In this document: positions 7,130-13,804 of the stretch, piece by piece
Position numbering within the stretch: the first letter of the stretch is position 1
Layout: each line of letters opens with the position of its first letter
Assembly (NCBI GenBank): GCA_947254895.1
Contig: CAMYEY010000031.1
Coordinates: 1 to 13,804 of the forward strand
Reading direction: 5' to 3'
From: an uncultured Clostridia bacterium
GTDB lineage: Bacteria > Bacillota > Clostridia > Saccharofermentanales > DTU023
DNA: 13,804 nt
Made by a program: the position numbers and the translations under genes
Notes under the pieces: model-generated
The model's input: only the letters and a program-made list of their open reading frames with translations
Database searches by the model: none
What the model was told of the DNA's origin: nothing

Positions 7130-7284
7130 ATCTTCTTCTCATATTAATCTTCCATTTCTGGGGAATTTCATCTTCTATAAAATACATAATTTTTAGAGAG
7201 AAAAGCAAGCAAGTGAGGGACTTTTCTAAAACGTTTAAAGTTTTATCTGAATTTACGAGATGGTCTTTCCTTTTCCTTGTGCAG

Positions 7285-7337
7285 AGGTCTAATTTTTGCT
7301 AAATTAGTAACTGGGTTTTAAGAAACCCACTAGACCT
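7285..7337 (+). promoter_or_regulatory. Foldable element upstream of pckG (three inverted repeats)
   Basis: Three nested or adjacent inverted repeats lie in the divergent control region. An outer pair is AGGTCTA (7285-7291) with TAGACCT (7331-7337). Inside it are CTAATTT (7289-7295) with AAATTAG (7301-7307) around TTGCT, and TGGGTTT (7312-7318) with AAACCCA (7323-7329) around TAAG. All arms are perfect. As RNA they could form a three-way junction of about 53 bases ending 55 bases before the pckG ATG; as DNA they could be operator sites. The three-base overlap of the outer and first inner arms means those two helices partly compete. A weak promoter-like pair, TTGTGC (7277-7282) and TAAATT (7300-7305) with 17-base spacing, overlaps it, so whether the element is transcribed is undecided. 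The rest of 7117-7392 shows no gene. Confidence 0.4.
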
Positions 7338-7392
7338 TATTAGACAATAGTTTTAGATATTATTGCAGGACAGAAAAGAAAGGAATTATCAG

Positions 7393-9198
7393 ATGAACAA
7401 ACACAAGGAATTACAATCCTGGATTGATGAAGTAGCTGCTATGTGTCAGCCGGATAACATCGTCTGGATTGATGGTAGTGAAGAACAAAACCAAAAACTT
7501 CTGGACGAGATGGTTGAGAGCGGCATGGCTACCAAGCTCAACCAAGAAAAGCGTCCCGGTTGTTATCTCTTTAGGTCAGACCCGTCTGACGTTGCCAGGG
7601 TTGAAGAGAGGACCTACATTGCTTCCGTTAAGAAAGAAGACGCAGGCCCAACCAATAACTGGATTGACCCGGTAGAACTCAAGAAAACCATGACCGACCT
7701 CTACACCGGCTGCATGAAGGGCCGTACCATGTACGTTATCCCCTTCTCCATGGGTCCAATTGGATCACCCATTGCTAAAATTGGTGTTGAGTTGACCGAT
7801 AGCCCCTATGTTGTTGTTAACATGAAGATCATGACCAGGGTTGGCAATGCCGTTCTGGACGTTTTGGGAGAAGATGGCGAATACGTTAAGTGCCTCCACT
7901 CTGTTGGCTATCCTCTGGAAAAAGGCCAAAAAGACCTCGTCTGGCCTTGCGCTGACATGGAACATAAATACATCAGCCACTTCCCTGAAGAAAGACTAAT
8001 CTGGTCATATGGTTCAGGTTACGGCGGAAATGCCCTCTTAGGTAAAAAGTGTTTTGCTCTGAGAATCGCCTCTGCCCAAGCTCGCGATGAGGGCTGGATG
8101 GCTGAGCATATGCTGATCCTGAAACTGACCAACCCCGAAGGCAAAGTTCACTATGTAACCGGTGCTTTCCCCTCCGCTTGTGGAAAAACCAACCTGGCTA
8201 TGCTTGTTCCAAGCATCCCCGGCTGGAAAGTTGAAACTGTCGGTGATGACATTGCCTGGCTCAAATTTGGTAAAGACGGCAGACTCTATGCCATCAACCC
8301 GGAGGCCGGCTTCTTTGGTGTTGCTCCTGGTACTTCTTTCAAGTCCAACCCCAACGCCATGCATACCATCCAGAAAAACACAATCTTTACCAACGTTGCC
8401 TTAACCGACGATGGTGATGTTTGGTGGGAAGGTATCGGAACAGATGCTCCAGACCACCTGATCGACTGGCAAGGTAACGACTGGACACCAGATTCAGATC
8501 GCAAGGCTGCCCACCCCAACTCCCGCTTTACCACCCCGGCTTGCCAATGCCCCTGCATTGCAGATAACTGGGAAGATCCGGCCGGCGTACCTATTGACGC
8601 TTTCCTGATCGGCGGCCGTCGGGCTTCCGTCATCCCCCTTGTCCACCAGAGTCTCAACTGGAATCACGGCGTATTCCTCGGCTCCATCATGGGCTCCGAA
8701 ATCACAGCCGCTGTTATCTCGGATAAGATCGGCCAAGTTCGTCGTGACCCATTTGCTATGTTGCCCTTTATCGGCTACAACGTTGGTCAATACCTCAACC
8801 ATTGGATTGACATCGGCAAAACCGGCGATAAGGATAAATTGCCTAAACTCTTCTACGTTAACTGGTTCCGCAAGGATGAAAACGGTAAATTTATCTGGCC
8901 AGGATTCGGTGATAACAGCCGCGTCTTAAAATGGATCGTAGAACGTTGTGCTGATGAAGCCGGTGCTAGAGAAACAGCTATCGGTTATATGCCATCAGCT
9001 GACGACCTCTACCTGGAAGGCCTAGATATCGACCAGGCTCATATTGATGAAATCCTGTCTGTTGATGTTGAGGGCTGGAAGGCTGAGACTGAGTCAATTC
9101 GTAAGCATTACGAAGACCTCGATGCCCGTGGAGGCCAACTGCCTAAGGAACTCTATGATCAATTAGATGCCTTAGTTGACAGACTCAACAAGGCCTAA
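7393..9198 (+). CDS. pckG: Phosphoenolpyruvate carboxykinase (GTP type)
   Basis: A 601-residue cytoplasmic enzyme that interconverts oxaloacetate + GTP and PEP + CO2 + GDP. Numbered from the chosen ATG: RTMYVIPFSMGP (about 111-122), SYGSGYGGN (about 205-213) for substrate binding, the P-loop GAFPSACGKTN (257-267) with the GTP-type reactive Cys263 and Lys265, kinase-2 motif VGDDIAW (283-289), HPNSRFTTPACQCP (about 374-387), and NWFRKDENGKFIWPGFGDN (490-508), whose Phe492, Phe500 and Phe505 form the guanine pocket of the GTP family. ATP-type PEPCKs lack these. A TTG-initiated extension to 7363 is possible, but AAAGGA (7379-7384) lies eight bases before the ATG at 7393. The gene is alone on its strand, divergent from the malic enzyme and followed by a strong hairpin terminator. 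It may run toward oxaloacetate in fermentation or toward PEP in gluconeogenesis. Confidence 0.97.
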   Translation: MNKHKELQSWIDEVAAMCQPDNIVWIDGSEEQNQKLLDEMVESGMATKLNQEKRPGCYLFRSDPSDVARVEERTYIASVKKEDAGPTNNWIDPVELKKTMTDLYTGCMKGRTMYVIPFSMGPIGSPIAKIGVELTDSPYVVVNMKIMTRVGNAVLDVLGEDGEYVKCLHSVGYPLEKGQKDLVWPCADMEHKYISHFPEERLIWSYGSGYGGNALLGKKCFALRIASAQARDEGWMAEHMLILKLTNPEGKVHYVTGAFPSACGKTNLAMLVPSIPGWKVETVGDDIAWLKFGKDGRLYAINPEAGFFGVAPGTSFKSNPNAMHTIQKNTIFTNVALTDDGDVWWEGIGTDAPDHLIDWQGNDWTPDSDRKAAHPNSRFTTPACQCPCIADNWEDPAGVPIDAFLIGGRRASVIPLVHQSLNWNHGVFLGSIMGSEITAAVISDKIGQVRRDPFAMLPFIGYNVGQYLNHWIDIGKTGDKDKLPKLFYVNWFRKDENGKFIWPGFGDNSRVLKWIVERCADEAGARETAIGYMPSADDLYLEGLDIDQAHIDEILSVDVEGWKAETESIRKHYEDLDARGGQLPKELYDQLDALVDRLNKA

Positions 9199-9221
9199 AT
9201 TAAAACTATTGCAATATAAAA

Positions 9222-9248
9222 AGGACCTGTGGCTAAGCCATAGGTCCT
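9222..9248 (-). terminator. Hairpin terminator for minus-strand transcription
   Basis: AGGACCTGTGGC (9222-9233) pairs with GCCATAGGTCCT (9237-9248) over 12 positions, one of them G-U, closed by a TAA triloop. Read on the minus strand the stem is followed by TTTTT (9222-9218), so it fits a second stop for the TPR gene. On the plus strand it is followed by A's, so it is not a terminator for pckG in that direction. Confidence 0.65.
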
Positions 9249-9290
9249 AAAAAAACACCCGGCTCAAGTTGCCCGGGTGTTTTGCTTTTA
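9249..9290. terminator. Bidirectional terminator between pckG and the TPR gene
   Basis: AACACCCGG (9254-9262) pairs perfectly with CCGGGTGTT (9273-9281), extendable by two A-T pairs outward, around a ten-base loop. On the plus strand TTTTGCTTTTATTT follows, which serves pckG; on the minus strand seven T's (9255-9249) follow, which serves the TPR gene. The G+C-rich core and the flanking T tracts on both strands make this a textbook shared terminator for convergent genes. Confidence 0.85.
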
Positions 9291-9291
9291 T

Positions 9292-9996
9292 TTAGTATTC
9301 CGTTATAGCCATCTCGGTAAGCTCTTGCTCCTGGCCAACCAGTTCCGGATGCTCTAGCTTAAAGTGCTCAATCTCAGAGACTACTTCTTCCAGTTCATGT
9401 AGGTTTCCACCGAGCTCAAAGTTTTTACGACTTTGTTCCAAGATAGCTAAGACACCTTTGGTTTGACCGAAACGCATCTGAAGGTGGGCCAGGCCTCGGT
9501 AAGCTAGACCTGCTCCATGGTAATTCTGTTCTGTATCTGCAAAGGTAACGGCATGCTTAAAATACATTTCAGCATCCTCATACTCACCTGCCAGCATCAT
9601 GACATCACCTTGTTCATAAAAATTATAAGAGAGGTCAGCATAATAGCAGGGAATCAGGGAGCTACACCGTCTTAATTCTTCCCGAAGGAGCTCTGTAGCC
9701 CGTTGGTAATCACCCAACAGCTTATTAATGATGCCAAGTTGGTGAAGTGCATGGGTTTGCTGATAACGGTCAGCATTTTTTTCAGCTAGTCGTAAAGACT
9801 CTTCAAGATCCGCCCTTGCTTCATCATAGCGGCTCATATTCATCTTAACTACTCCTCGTTTAAGGATAACCTCATACTTCTGTTTTTTCTTGAGTTTCTG
9901 ATTACTCAAATCTTCCAGGATAGCTAAGGCCGCATCAAAGTTATGTTGTTCAAATAGTTGCTGAGCTTCTTCTATTCTTTTATCTATATCAGACAT
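9292..9996 (-). CDS. Tetratricopeptide repeat protein
   Basis: A 234-residue soluble protein built almost entirely of TPR helical hairpins, at about 5-36, 43-74, 82-113, 122-153 and 163-194, with the usual small residues at turns (for example GDYQRATELL at 95-104 and GEYEDAEMYFKHAV at 137-150). The tail is acidic. There is no signal peptide, membrane segment or attached catalytic or DNA-binding domain, so it is probably a cytoplasmic scaffold or binding protein. Partner and role cannot be inferred; TPR proteins of this size occur as stand-alone genes across Bacillota. The ATG at 9996 has GAGG nine bases upstream. It lies downstream of sbcC on the same strand but with a 131-base gap and its own candidate promoter, so it is probably a separate unit. 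Convergent with pckG. Confidence 0.85.
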   Translation of the reverse strand: MSDIDKRIEEAQQLFEQHNFDAALAILEDLSNQKLKKKQKYEVILKRGVVKMNMSRYDEARADLEESLRLAEKNADRYQQTHALHQLGIINKLLGDYQRATELLREELRRCSSLIPCYYADLSYNFYEQGDVMMLAGEYEDAEMYFKHAVTFADTEQNYHGAGLAYRGLAHLQMRFGQTKGVLAILEQSRKNFELGGNLHELEEVVSEIEHFKLEHPELVGQEQELTEMAITEY

Positions 9997-10039
9997 CTTG
10001 TCAAACCTCTTGCCTTTCCAAATAACCGAACCTGGTCAT

Positions 10040-10068
10040 AGTTTACAAAAAGCTAAAGGACCAAGCAA
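10040..10068 (-). promoter_or_regulatory. Candidate promoter of the TPR gene
   Basis: On the minus strand TTGCTT (10068-10063) and TAAACT (10045-10040) are spaced by 17 bases; they match the vegetative consensus at three and four of six positions. Initiation near 10033 would leave a leader of about 37 bases. The match is modest and rests on position as much as on sequence. No terminator with a T tract is evident for sbcC in the same gap. Confidence 0.35.
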
Positions 10069-10127
10069 ATATATTTTCGTCCGGCTTTCCTTCTTGTCCG
10101 CCCTTTAGTATAAAGCTATTGTCACAC

Positions 10128-13100
10128 CTAATCGACGAAGCGAATCTTGCTACCATTGGCACCTGTTACGAGCTCTATTTTTAGGTCAATCCGTTCTTTC
10201 AGTTCCGCAACGTGAGAGATAATGCCTATCATATGGTCGCCATCACTGATCTCAGCCAAAACCCTAACCGCCTGTTCTAAGGATTCTTGGTCAAGAGAGC
10301 CAAAACCTTCATCGATAAAGAGGGTCTCTATGGCAACACCCCCCTGCATCTGTTGGACTGTATCAGAGAGGCCGAGGGCCAAAGCCAAGGCCGCCTTAAA
10401 GCTCTCTCCACCTGAAAGAGTAGCCGCAGGCCTATATTTTCCTGTATAGGCATCAAAAATATTAAACTCCAGGCCAGCCCGTTTACGGCGGTCAGTTACC
10501 TCCCTACTCCGGTCAAGATAATAGCGGTGGTTAGTCATCTTTTTTAGCCGAGAATTGCTAGCTTCAAGCATGCGGTCAAAATAATAGGATTGGACAAAGG
10601 CTTCAAAGGTCCTCTTGCCCTTGCCGCTTTGGCCCGATGCTAGACTGGATAGCCTGGATAGCCTGGCCTCCAAGTGAGCAGTTTGCTGATAGTGGTCGAC
10701 CTTATCAGATAATTCCACCAGTAGCTCCTGATTGCGACTTAGCATGATATCCAAGCGGTGGATTTCTTTGGTTTGGTCTGCAAGGTCCTCTTCGGCTTCA
10801 CTCAATTTTTGGCCTAACTTATTGAGGTCCGGCTTAACTTTCCCCTTAGTTCGCTTTTTAAGTTTTTCTATCTCTAGCCTAACTTGACCTATTTTTTCTA
10901 AAAAAGCCTTAATTTCTCTTTCTTCCCGGTCCAGGTCAGCCGGATCAGAGATATAGCTGTCTAAATTGGTCACATCTAAATCCTTAACCTCTGCTGCAGT
11001 TGCAATTTGGTCAGCGAGTTGGCTAGCCCGTCTTTCATGGTCTGCTATATTTTCTTTGACCTGATCCAAGCGACTTTCTAACTTACCTTGTTTAATCTCA
11101 AGTGCTTTAACCTTTTCTTCCAGGTCTTTGAGTCTCGCTCTGGCTTCCACATATGCCTTTTGACGACTCTCATAATCAGCTTGAGCGTCCTCGTAGTCTT
11201 GAAAAGAAAGGTCCTGCCTTGCTTGTTTCAAACTAGCCACCAAGGAGTTTTCGGCTATCAGGCTGTTCTCATACGCCTCCTCTGCCCCAACTAAGTGGTT
11301 CTCAATTTTCTCTTTTGACCGGCGAATTTCTTCTACGCTTTTTGTGAGGTCTGCCTGCCCCTGTAGCTTACCTTCTTGTTCTTCCAGCTCTGCTTTCAGC
11401 TTTCGGCTCGTCTCAAAAAGTTCATCTGTAGCTGCCTGGAAAGCCTGAAAAGCCGGTAGATCATTGAAATTAAAAGTCTGATTCTCCTTATCCAAAGCCT
11501 TCTCCAAGGCTTGACTTGGCATCTTTGTCTGACTTTTGAGATAATCGGTAATACTGTTATTTGCCTGACTGAGCCTCTCATCCAGTCTTGCCTGATCTGT
11601 GGTAAGCTCGCTTAAACAGGTCATTTTTTCATTTAAGCTGTCTTTTAGACTGGCCAGCTTTTCTGCAGAATAGCCAGGCAGTTCTGCCTTTTTCAGGTGG
11701 TGAGTCTGGCCGCAAACCGGGCAAGGTTGGCCCGGTGCCAAATCTCGAGCCAAAAGAGCTGCCGCTTCTGCCCGCTCACCAGCACGCAGATCTTGCTTTA
11801 AATCTTCTACTTCGAGCACGGTTGTCCTTATTTTTTCTTTAATTTCAGCCAGTCTATCCTGGTCCTCCCGGCCCTGACGCCAAGCTTCACAGATTTTTTC
11901 CCTAGCCCCCATATCCTGTTTGATGGCCGCTAGCCTCTGACCTAGCTCTGCCTGACTGACCGCCGTAGACTGGGCTTCTTGGACTAGTCCTGCCAGTTCA
12001 TCTTCCCGGTCTACAATGAGTTTTAAGCGATCTCTTAGCTTTGCTAGATCCTGTGCTGCCTTATCCTTCGCACGGGTCGCCTCAGCTGCAGCCTTTTCCC
12101 GAGCCACAATCTCTCGATAAGAACGAAAGTCAGCTTCAAGCTTTGCTAGAGCTATCTGCTCTCGGTCCAGGTCTGGCTCACAGGCCTTAGCCCCGACCAA
12201 GTCGGTCTTGAGTTGGCCAAGTTCTTTTTCCAGTTCTCGGGCTGAGACGGATAGGTTTTCTGCCCGAGCCCCCTCAAGCCCAAGTTCATCCTTTAGAGTC
12301 TGCCACTCCTTGTAATGGCCAGCGATGTTCAGCAAAACATATTTTTTAAGTTCAAGCCTGGTCGCCCGCTGTATAAAATCTGCTTCTTTTTGAGCCAGTC
12401 GACCCAAGTCTGCCTCTTTTTCCTCTAATTGAAAAAAAGCTTCTGATATCACCTTAGCTTGGTCATATTCCAACCTGGCCTCATCTCGCTGACCTTCAAG
12501 CTTCTGCTGCCTGTTTTTAAAACCCTGACCCAGTGTCTGTAACTCCTGGCAATACTGGCTAAAAGCCGTCAAGCCCGAGTTTAACAAGGACATTTCCCCT
12601 CCTATGATGTGGCTTAAAATCTCACGGCAATCTGTAGCCTCCAGCTGGTCCGACCAAAAGATATAAGTTAAGATTTGCTTAAGTTCAACCTCCAGTGCCT
12701 CCAGGTCAGATTTCTTAGCCTTACTGGCCTGATTTAAGTTTTGCTGGAAAGCTACAATAAAGTCTGTGTTAAAAATCCGTCGAAAAACTTTTTCCCGAGA
12801 ATCAGCATCTGCTGCCAGTAACTGCTTAAAGTCACCCTGGGGCAGGAGGCTAGTTTGTTTAAATTGTCCCCCATCCAATCCTATGAGTTCCTTAACTTTA
12901 CGGTTAACCTCTTCTTGTCTGTTTAAGAAAGTTCCATCCGGCAGTCGCAACTCAACCTGGCTGGCGACTTGGGTATTCCCATCCCCTCTCAAACTCGGCC
13001 TGCTATAAGCAGGTCTCCGCCGAATCCTATAATTTTGCCCCTTAGCTTGAAAGTCTAATTCAACATAGGTTTCTGTCTCTGCCTTGGCAAAATCAGACCG

Positions 13101-13295
13101 CATCTGGCCGGCCGGCCGGTCTTTTTGGCTGGTAATGCCATAAAGAGCATAAATAAAGGCATCAAAAATGGTTGTCTTACCCGACCCGGTATCGCCTGTA
13201 ATCAGAAAAAGTTGCTTTTGTAGGGGGCGAAAATCGATCCTAACCCGATCTGCAAAAGGACCAAAGGCTGAAATTGTCAGTTCCAGAGGTTTCAC
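10128..13295 (-). CDS. sbcC: SbcC, ATPase subunit of the SbcCD nuclease
   Basis: A 1055-residue SMC/Rad50-type ATPase that with SbcD forms a complex degrading DNA ends and cleaving hairpins and protein-blocked ends. The N-terminal half of the ATPase has Walker A GDTGSGKTT (34-42) and the QTSLLPQGDF motif (147-156). Two long charged coiled-coil arms (about 185-510 and 535-880) flank the zinc hook CPVCGQTHH with Cys525 and Cys528. The C-terminal half has signature LSGGES (960-965), Walker B TLFIDEG with Asp995 and Glu996, D-loop SLD (1000-1002) and the switch His1028. Length is typical and nothing essential is missing. The start is GTG at 13295, overlapping the sbcD TGA (GTGA), with GGAGGT about eight bases upstream in the end of sbcD, so the two are translationally coupled. 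A tandem nine-base repeat (10647-10664) encodes part of a leucine/serine-rich stretch. Confidence 0.97.
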   Translation of the reverse strand: MKPLELTISAFGPFADRVRIDFRPLQKQLFLITGDTGSGKTTIFDAFIYALYGITSQKDRPAGQMRSDFAKAETETYVELDFQAKGQNYRIRRRPAYSRPSLRGDGNTQVASQVELRLPDGTFLNRQEEVNRKVKELIGLDGGQFKQTSLLPQGDFKQLLAADADSREKVFRRIFNTDFIVAFQQNLNQASKAKKSDLEALEVELKQILTYIFWSDQLEATDCREILSHIIGGEMSLLNSGLTAFSQYCQELQTLGQGFKNRQQKLEGQRDEARLEYDQAKVISEAFFQLEEKEADLGRLAQKEADFIQRATRLELKKYVLLNIAGHYKEWQTLKDELGLEGARAENLSVSARELEKELGQLKTDLVGAKACEPDLDREQIALAKLEADFRSYREIVAREKAAAEATRAKDKAAQDLAKLRDRLKLIVDREDELAGLVQEAQSTAVSQAELGQRLAAIKQDMGAREKICEAWRQGREDQDRLAEIKEKIRTTVLEVEDLKQDLRAGERAEAAALLARDLAPGQPCPVCGQTHHLKKAELPGYSAEKLASLKDSLNEKMTCLSELTTDQARLDERLSQANNSITDYLKSQTKMPSQALEKALDKENQTFNFNDLPAFQAFQAATDELFETSRKLKAELEEQEGKLQGQADLTKSVEEIRRSKEKIENHLVGAEEAYENSLIAENSLVASLKQARQDLSFQDYEDAQADYESRQKAYVEARARLKDLEEKVKALEIKQGKLESRLDQVKENIADHERRASQLADQIATAAEVKDLDVTNLDSYISDPADLDREEREIKAFLEKIGQVRLEIEKLKKRTKGKVKPDLNKLGQKLSEAEEDLADQTKEIHRLDIMLSRNQELLVELSDKVDHYQQTAHLEARLSRLSSLASGQSGKGKRTFEAFVQSYYFDRMLEASNSRLKKMTNHRYYLDRSREVTDRRKRAGLEFNIFDAYTGKYRPAATLSGGESFKAALALALGLSDTVQQMQGGVAIETLFIDEGFGSLDQESLEQAVRVLAEISDGDHMIGIISHVAELKERIDLKIELVTGANGSKIRFVD

Positions 13296-13804
13296 CTCAC
13301 CCCACCTCCACCACTATCTTCCAAACCACAAACTGTCGCGTCCCTAGCTAAGAGCTCCTGATCGTTTCCCGAAGCCAAGGCCTTAATAAGACTGGTTTCT
13401 TCATCTCCCATATTCTCGCCGGTTTCAGCCTTATAAAAAAGCTCAAACAACTCATCGGTCCCCAGCTTGTCCGGGCGACTGATAAACTCCGCCCTATCAG
13501 TTGAAGTCCCTGCTAAAAGGTTCGGCATTTGAATTTCTAGCAAATTAGGATAAAAACGTCGGAAGCGACCAGCTAAATCATCAACTGTAAACTTATCTGT
13601 CAGTTCCAGGTAAATATAGTCTTGGCAGGGCTTTTCTGCTGCCCTTGCAATCAAATCTTGAAAACTTCCTTTTATCTTTTGTACAGGCCGTTTACCTTGG
13701 AAGGGGACCTCGCTAATACAGATTGGAGATTTCACGCCCTCCTCGCTATCATCAGGAAACTCAACCAGGCTGAGGCTTTTAGGGCGGGCAAGTTCTGAAG
13801 CCGA
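13292..13804 (-). CDS. sbcD: SbcD, nuclease subunit of SbcCD (partial, C-terminal part)
   Basis: The frame is open to the right edge of the window, so the true start lies outside; 170 residues are visible. They represent the region after the metallophosphoesterase domain: RPKSLSLVEF at the start of the visible part is the beta strand typical of the SbcD capping domain, followed by VPFQGKRPVQKIKG and the small C-terminal domain that packs on SbcC. The phosphoesterase motifs (DxH, GNHD, GHxH) are not in the window, so the call rests on this C-terminal similarity and on the overlap with sbcC. An internal GTG at 13735 is not a start. The tail is divergent and glycine-rich (DSGGGGVR), caused by the sequence that also holds the ribosome site of sbcC. 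Confidence 0.9.
   Translation of the reverse strand, partial: SASELARPKSLSLVEFPDDSEEGVKSPICISEVPFQGKRPVQKIKGSFQDLIARAAEKPCQDYIYLELTDKFTVDDLAGRFRRFYPNLLEIQMPNLLAGTSTDRAEFISRPDKLGTDELFELFYKAETGENMGDEETSLIKALASGNDQELLARDATVCGLEDSGGGGVR

Noticed and set aside
7225..7240. AAACGTTT palindrome resembling a CcpA cre site in the maeB-pckG control region
   Set aside because: Aligned to the cre consensus, the conserved outer G and C positions fail on both sides, leaving only the common central AAACGTTT; not enough to call a site.
8038..8802. Several minus-strand open frames of 100-120 codons inside pckG
   Set aside because: They lie antisense to a highly conserved enzyme, have no ribosome sites and no recognisable domains; they are shadows of its codon usage.
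13105..13119. Triple GGCC tandem in sbcC as a possible regulatory or recombination site
   Set aside because: It falls in conserved coding sequence (around PAGQMRSDF) and is explained by codon choice.

Overview
The window looks like chromosomal DNA from a low-to-mid GC Bacillota, most likely a Clostridia lineage. This rests on gene content and style: AT-rich intergenic gaps, strong GGAGG-type ribosome sites, GTG starts, a GTP-type PEP carboxykinase, a malic enzyme, a split ThrE-type exporter and an adjacent sbcDC pair. No rRNA, tRNA, CRISPR array, intact mobile element, phage or toxin-antitoxin module is visible. I read it as mostly ordinary housekeeping and metabolic sequence, and I do not see a convincing new multi-gene system.

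Layout. 1-402: decayed remnant of an IS1202/ISNCY-like transposase, plus strand. 415-1314 (minus): membrane-anchored C39-like papain-fold protein with its own good promoter at 1362-1390. 1464-5707 (minus): tight five-gene operon, transcribed as cytoplasmic alpha-amylase amyA, small glutaredoxin-like protein, M20 amidohydrolase, then the two halves of a ThrE/YjjPB-type exporter. 5708-5925: gap with a terminator for the next gene and a long inverted repeat. 5926-7116 (minus): malic enzyme. 7117-7392: divergent control region with a foldable leader. 7393-9198 (plus): GTP-type PEP carboxykinase pckG. 9199-9291: two stacked hairpin terminators between convergent genes. 9292-9996 (minus): TPR protein. 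10128-13804 (minus): sbcC and the 3' part of sbcD, which runs off the window.

How the genes may work together. PEP carboxykinase and malic enzyme flank one divergent control region. With a malate dehydrogenase encoded elsewhere they would form the malate shunt (PEP to oxaloacetate to malate to pyruvate) known from some clostridia. The amylase operon pairs intracellular glucan breakdown with an acyl-amino-acid hydrolase and a small-metabolite exporter; the E. coli relatives YjjP/YjjB have been linked to succinate export and the ThrE relatives to threonine/serine export, so the substrate here is open. SbcCD is a DNA end and hairpin-processing nuclease unrelated to the metabolic block. Starts were moved inward from the longest reading frame for the malic enzyme (7116) and pckG (7393), because strong ribosome sites sit just upstream of those ATGs.
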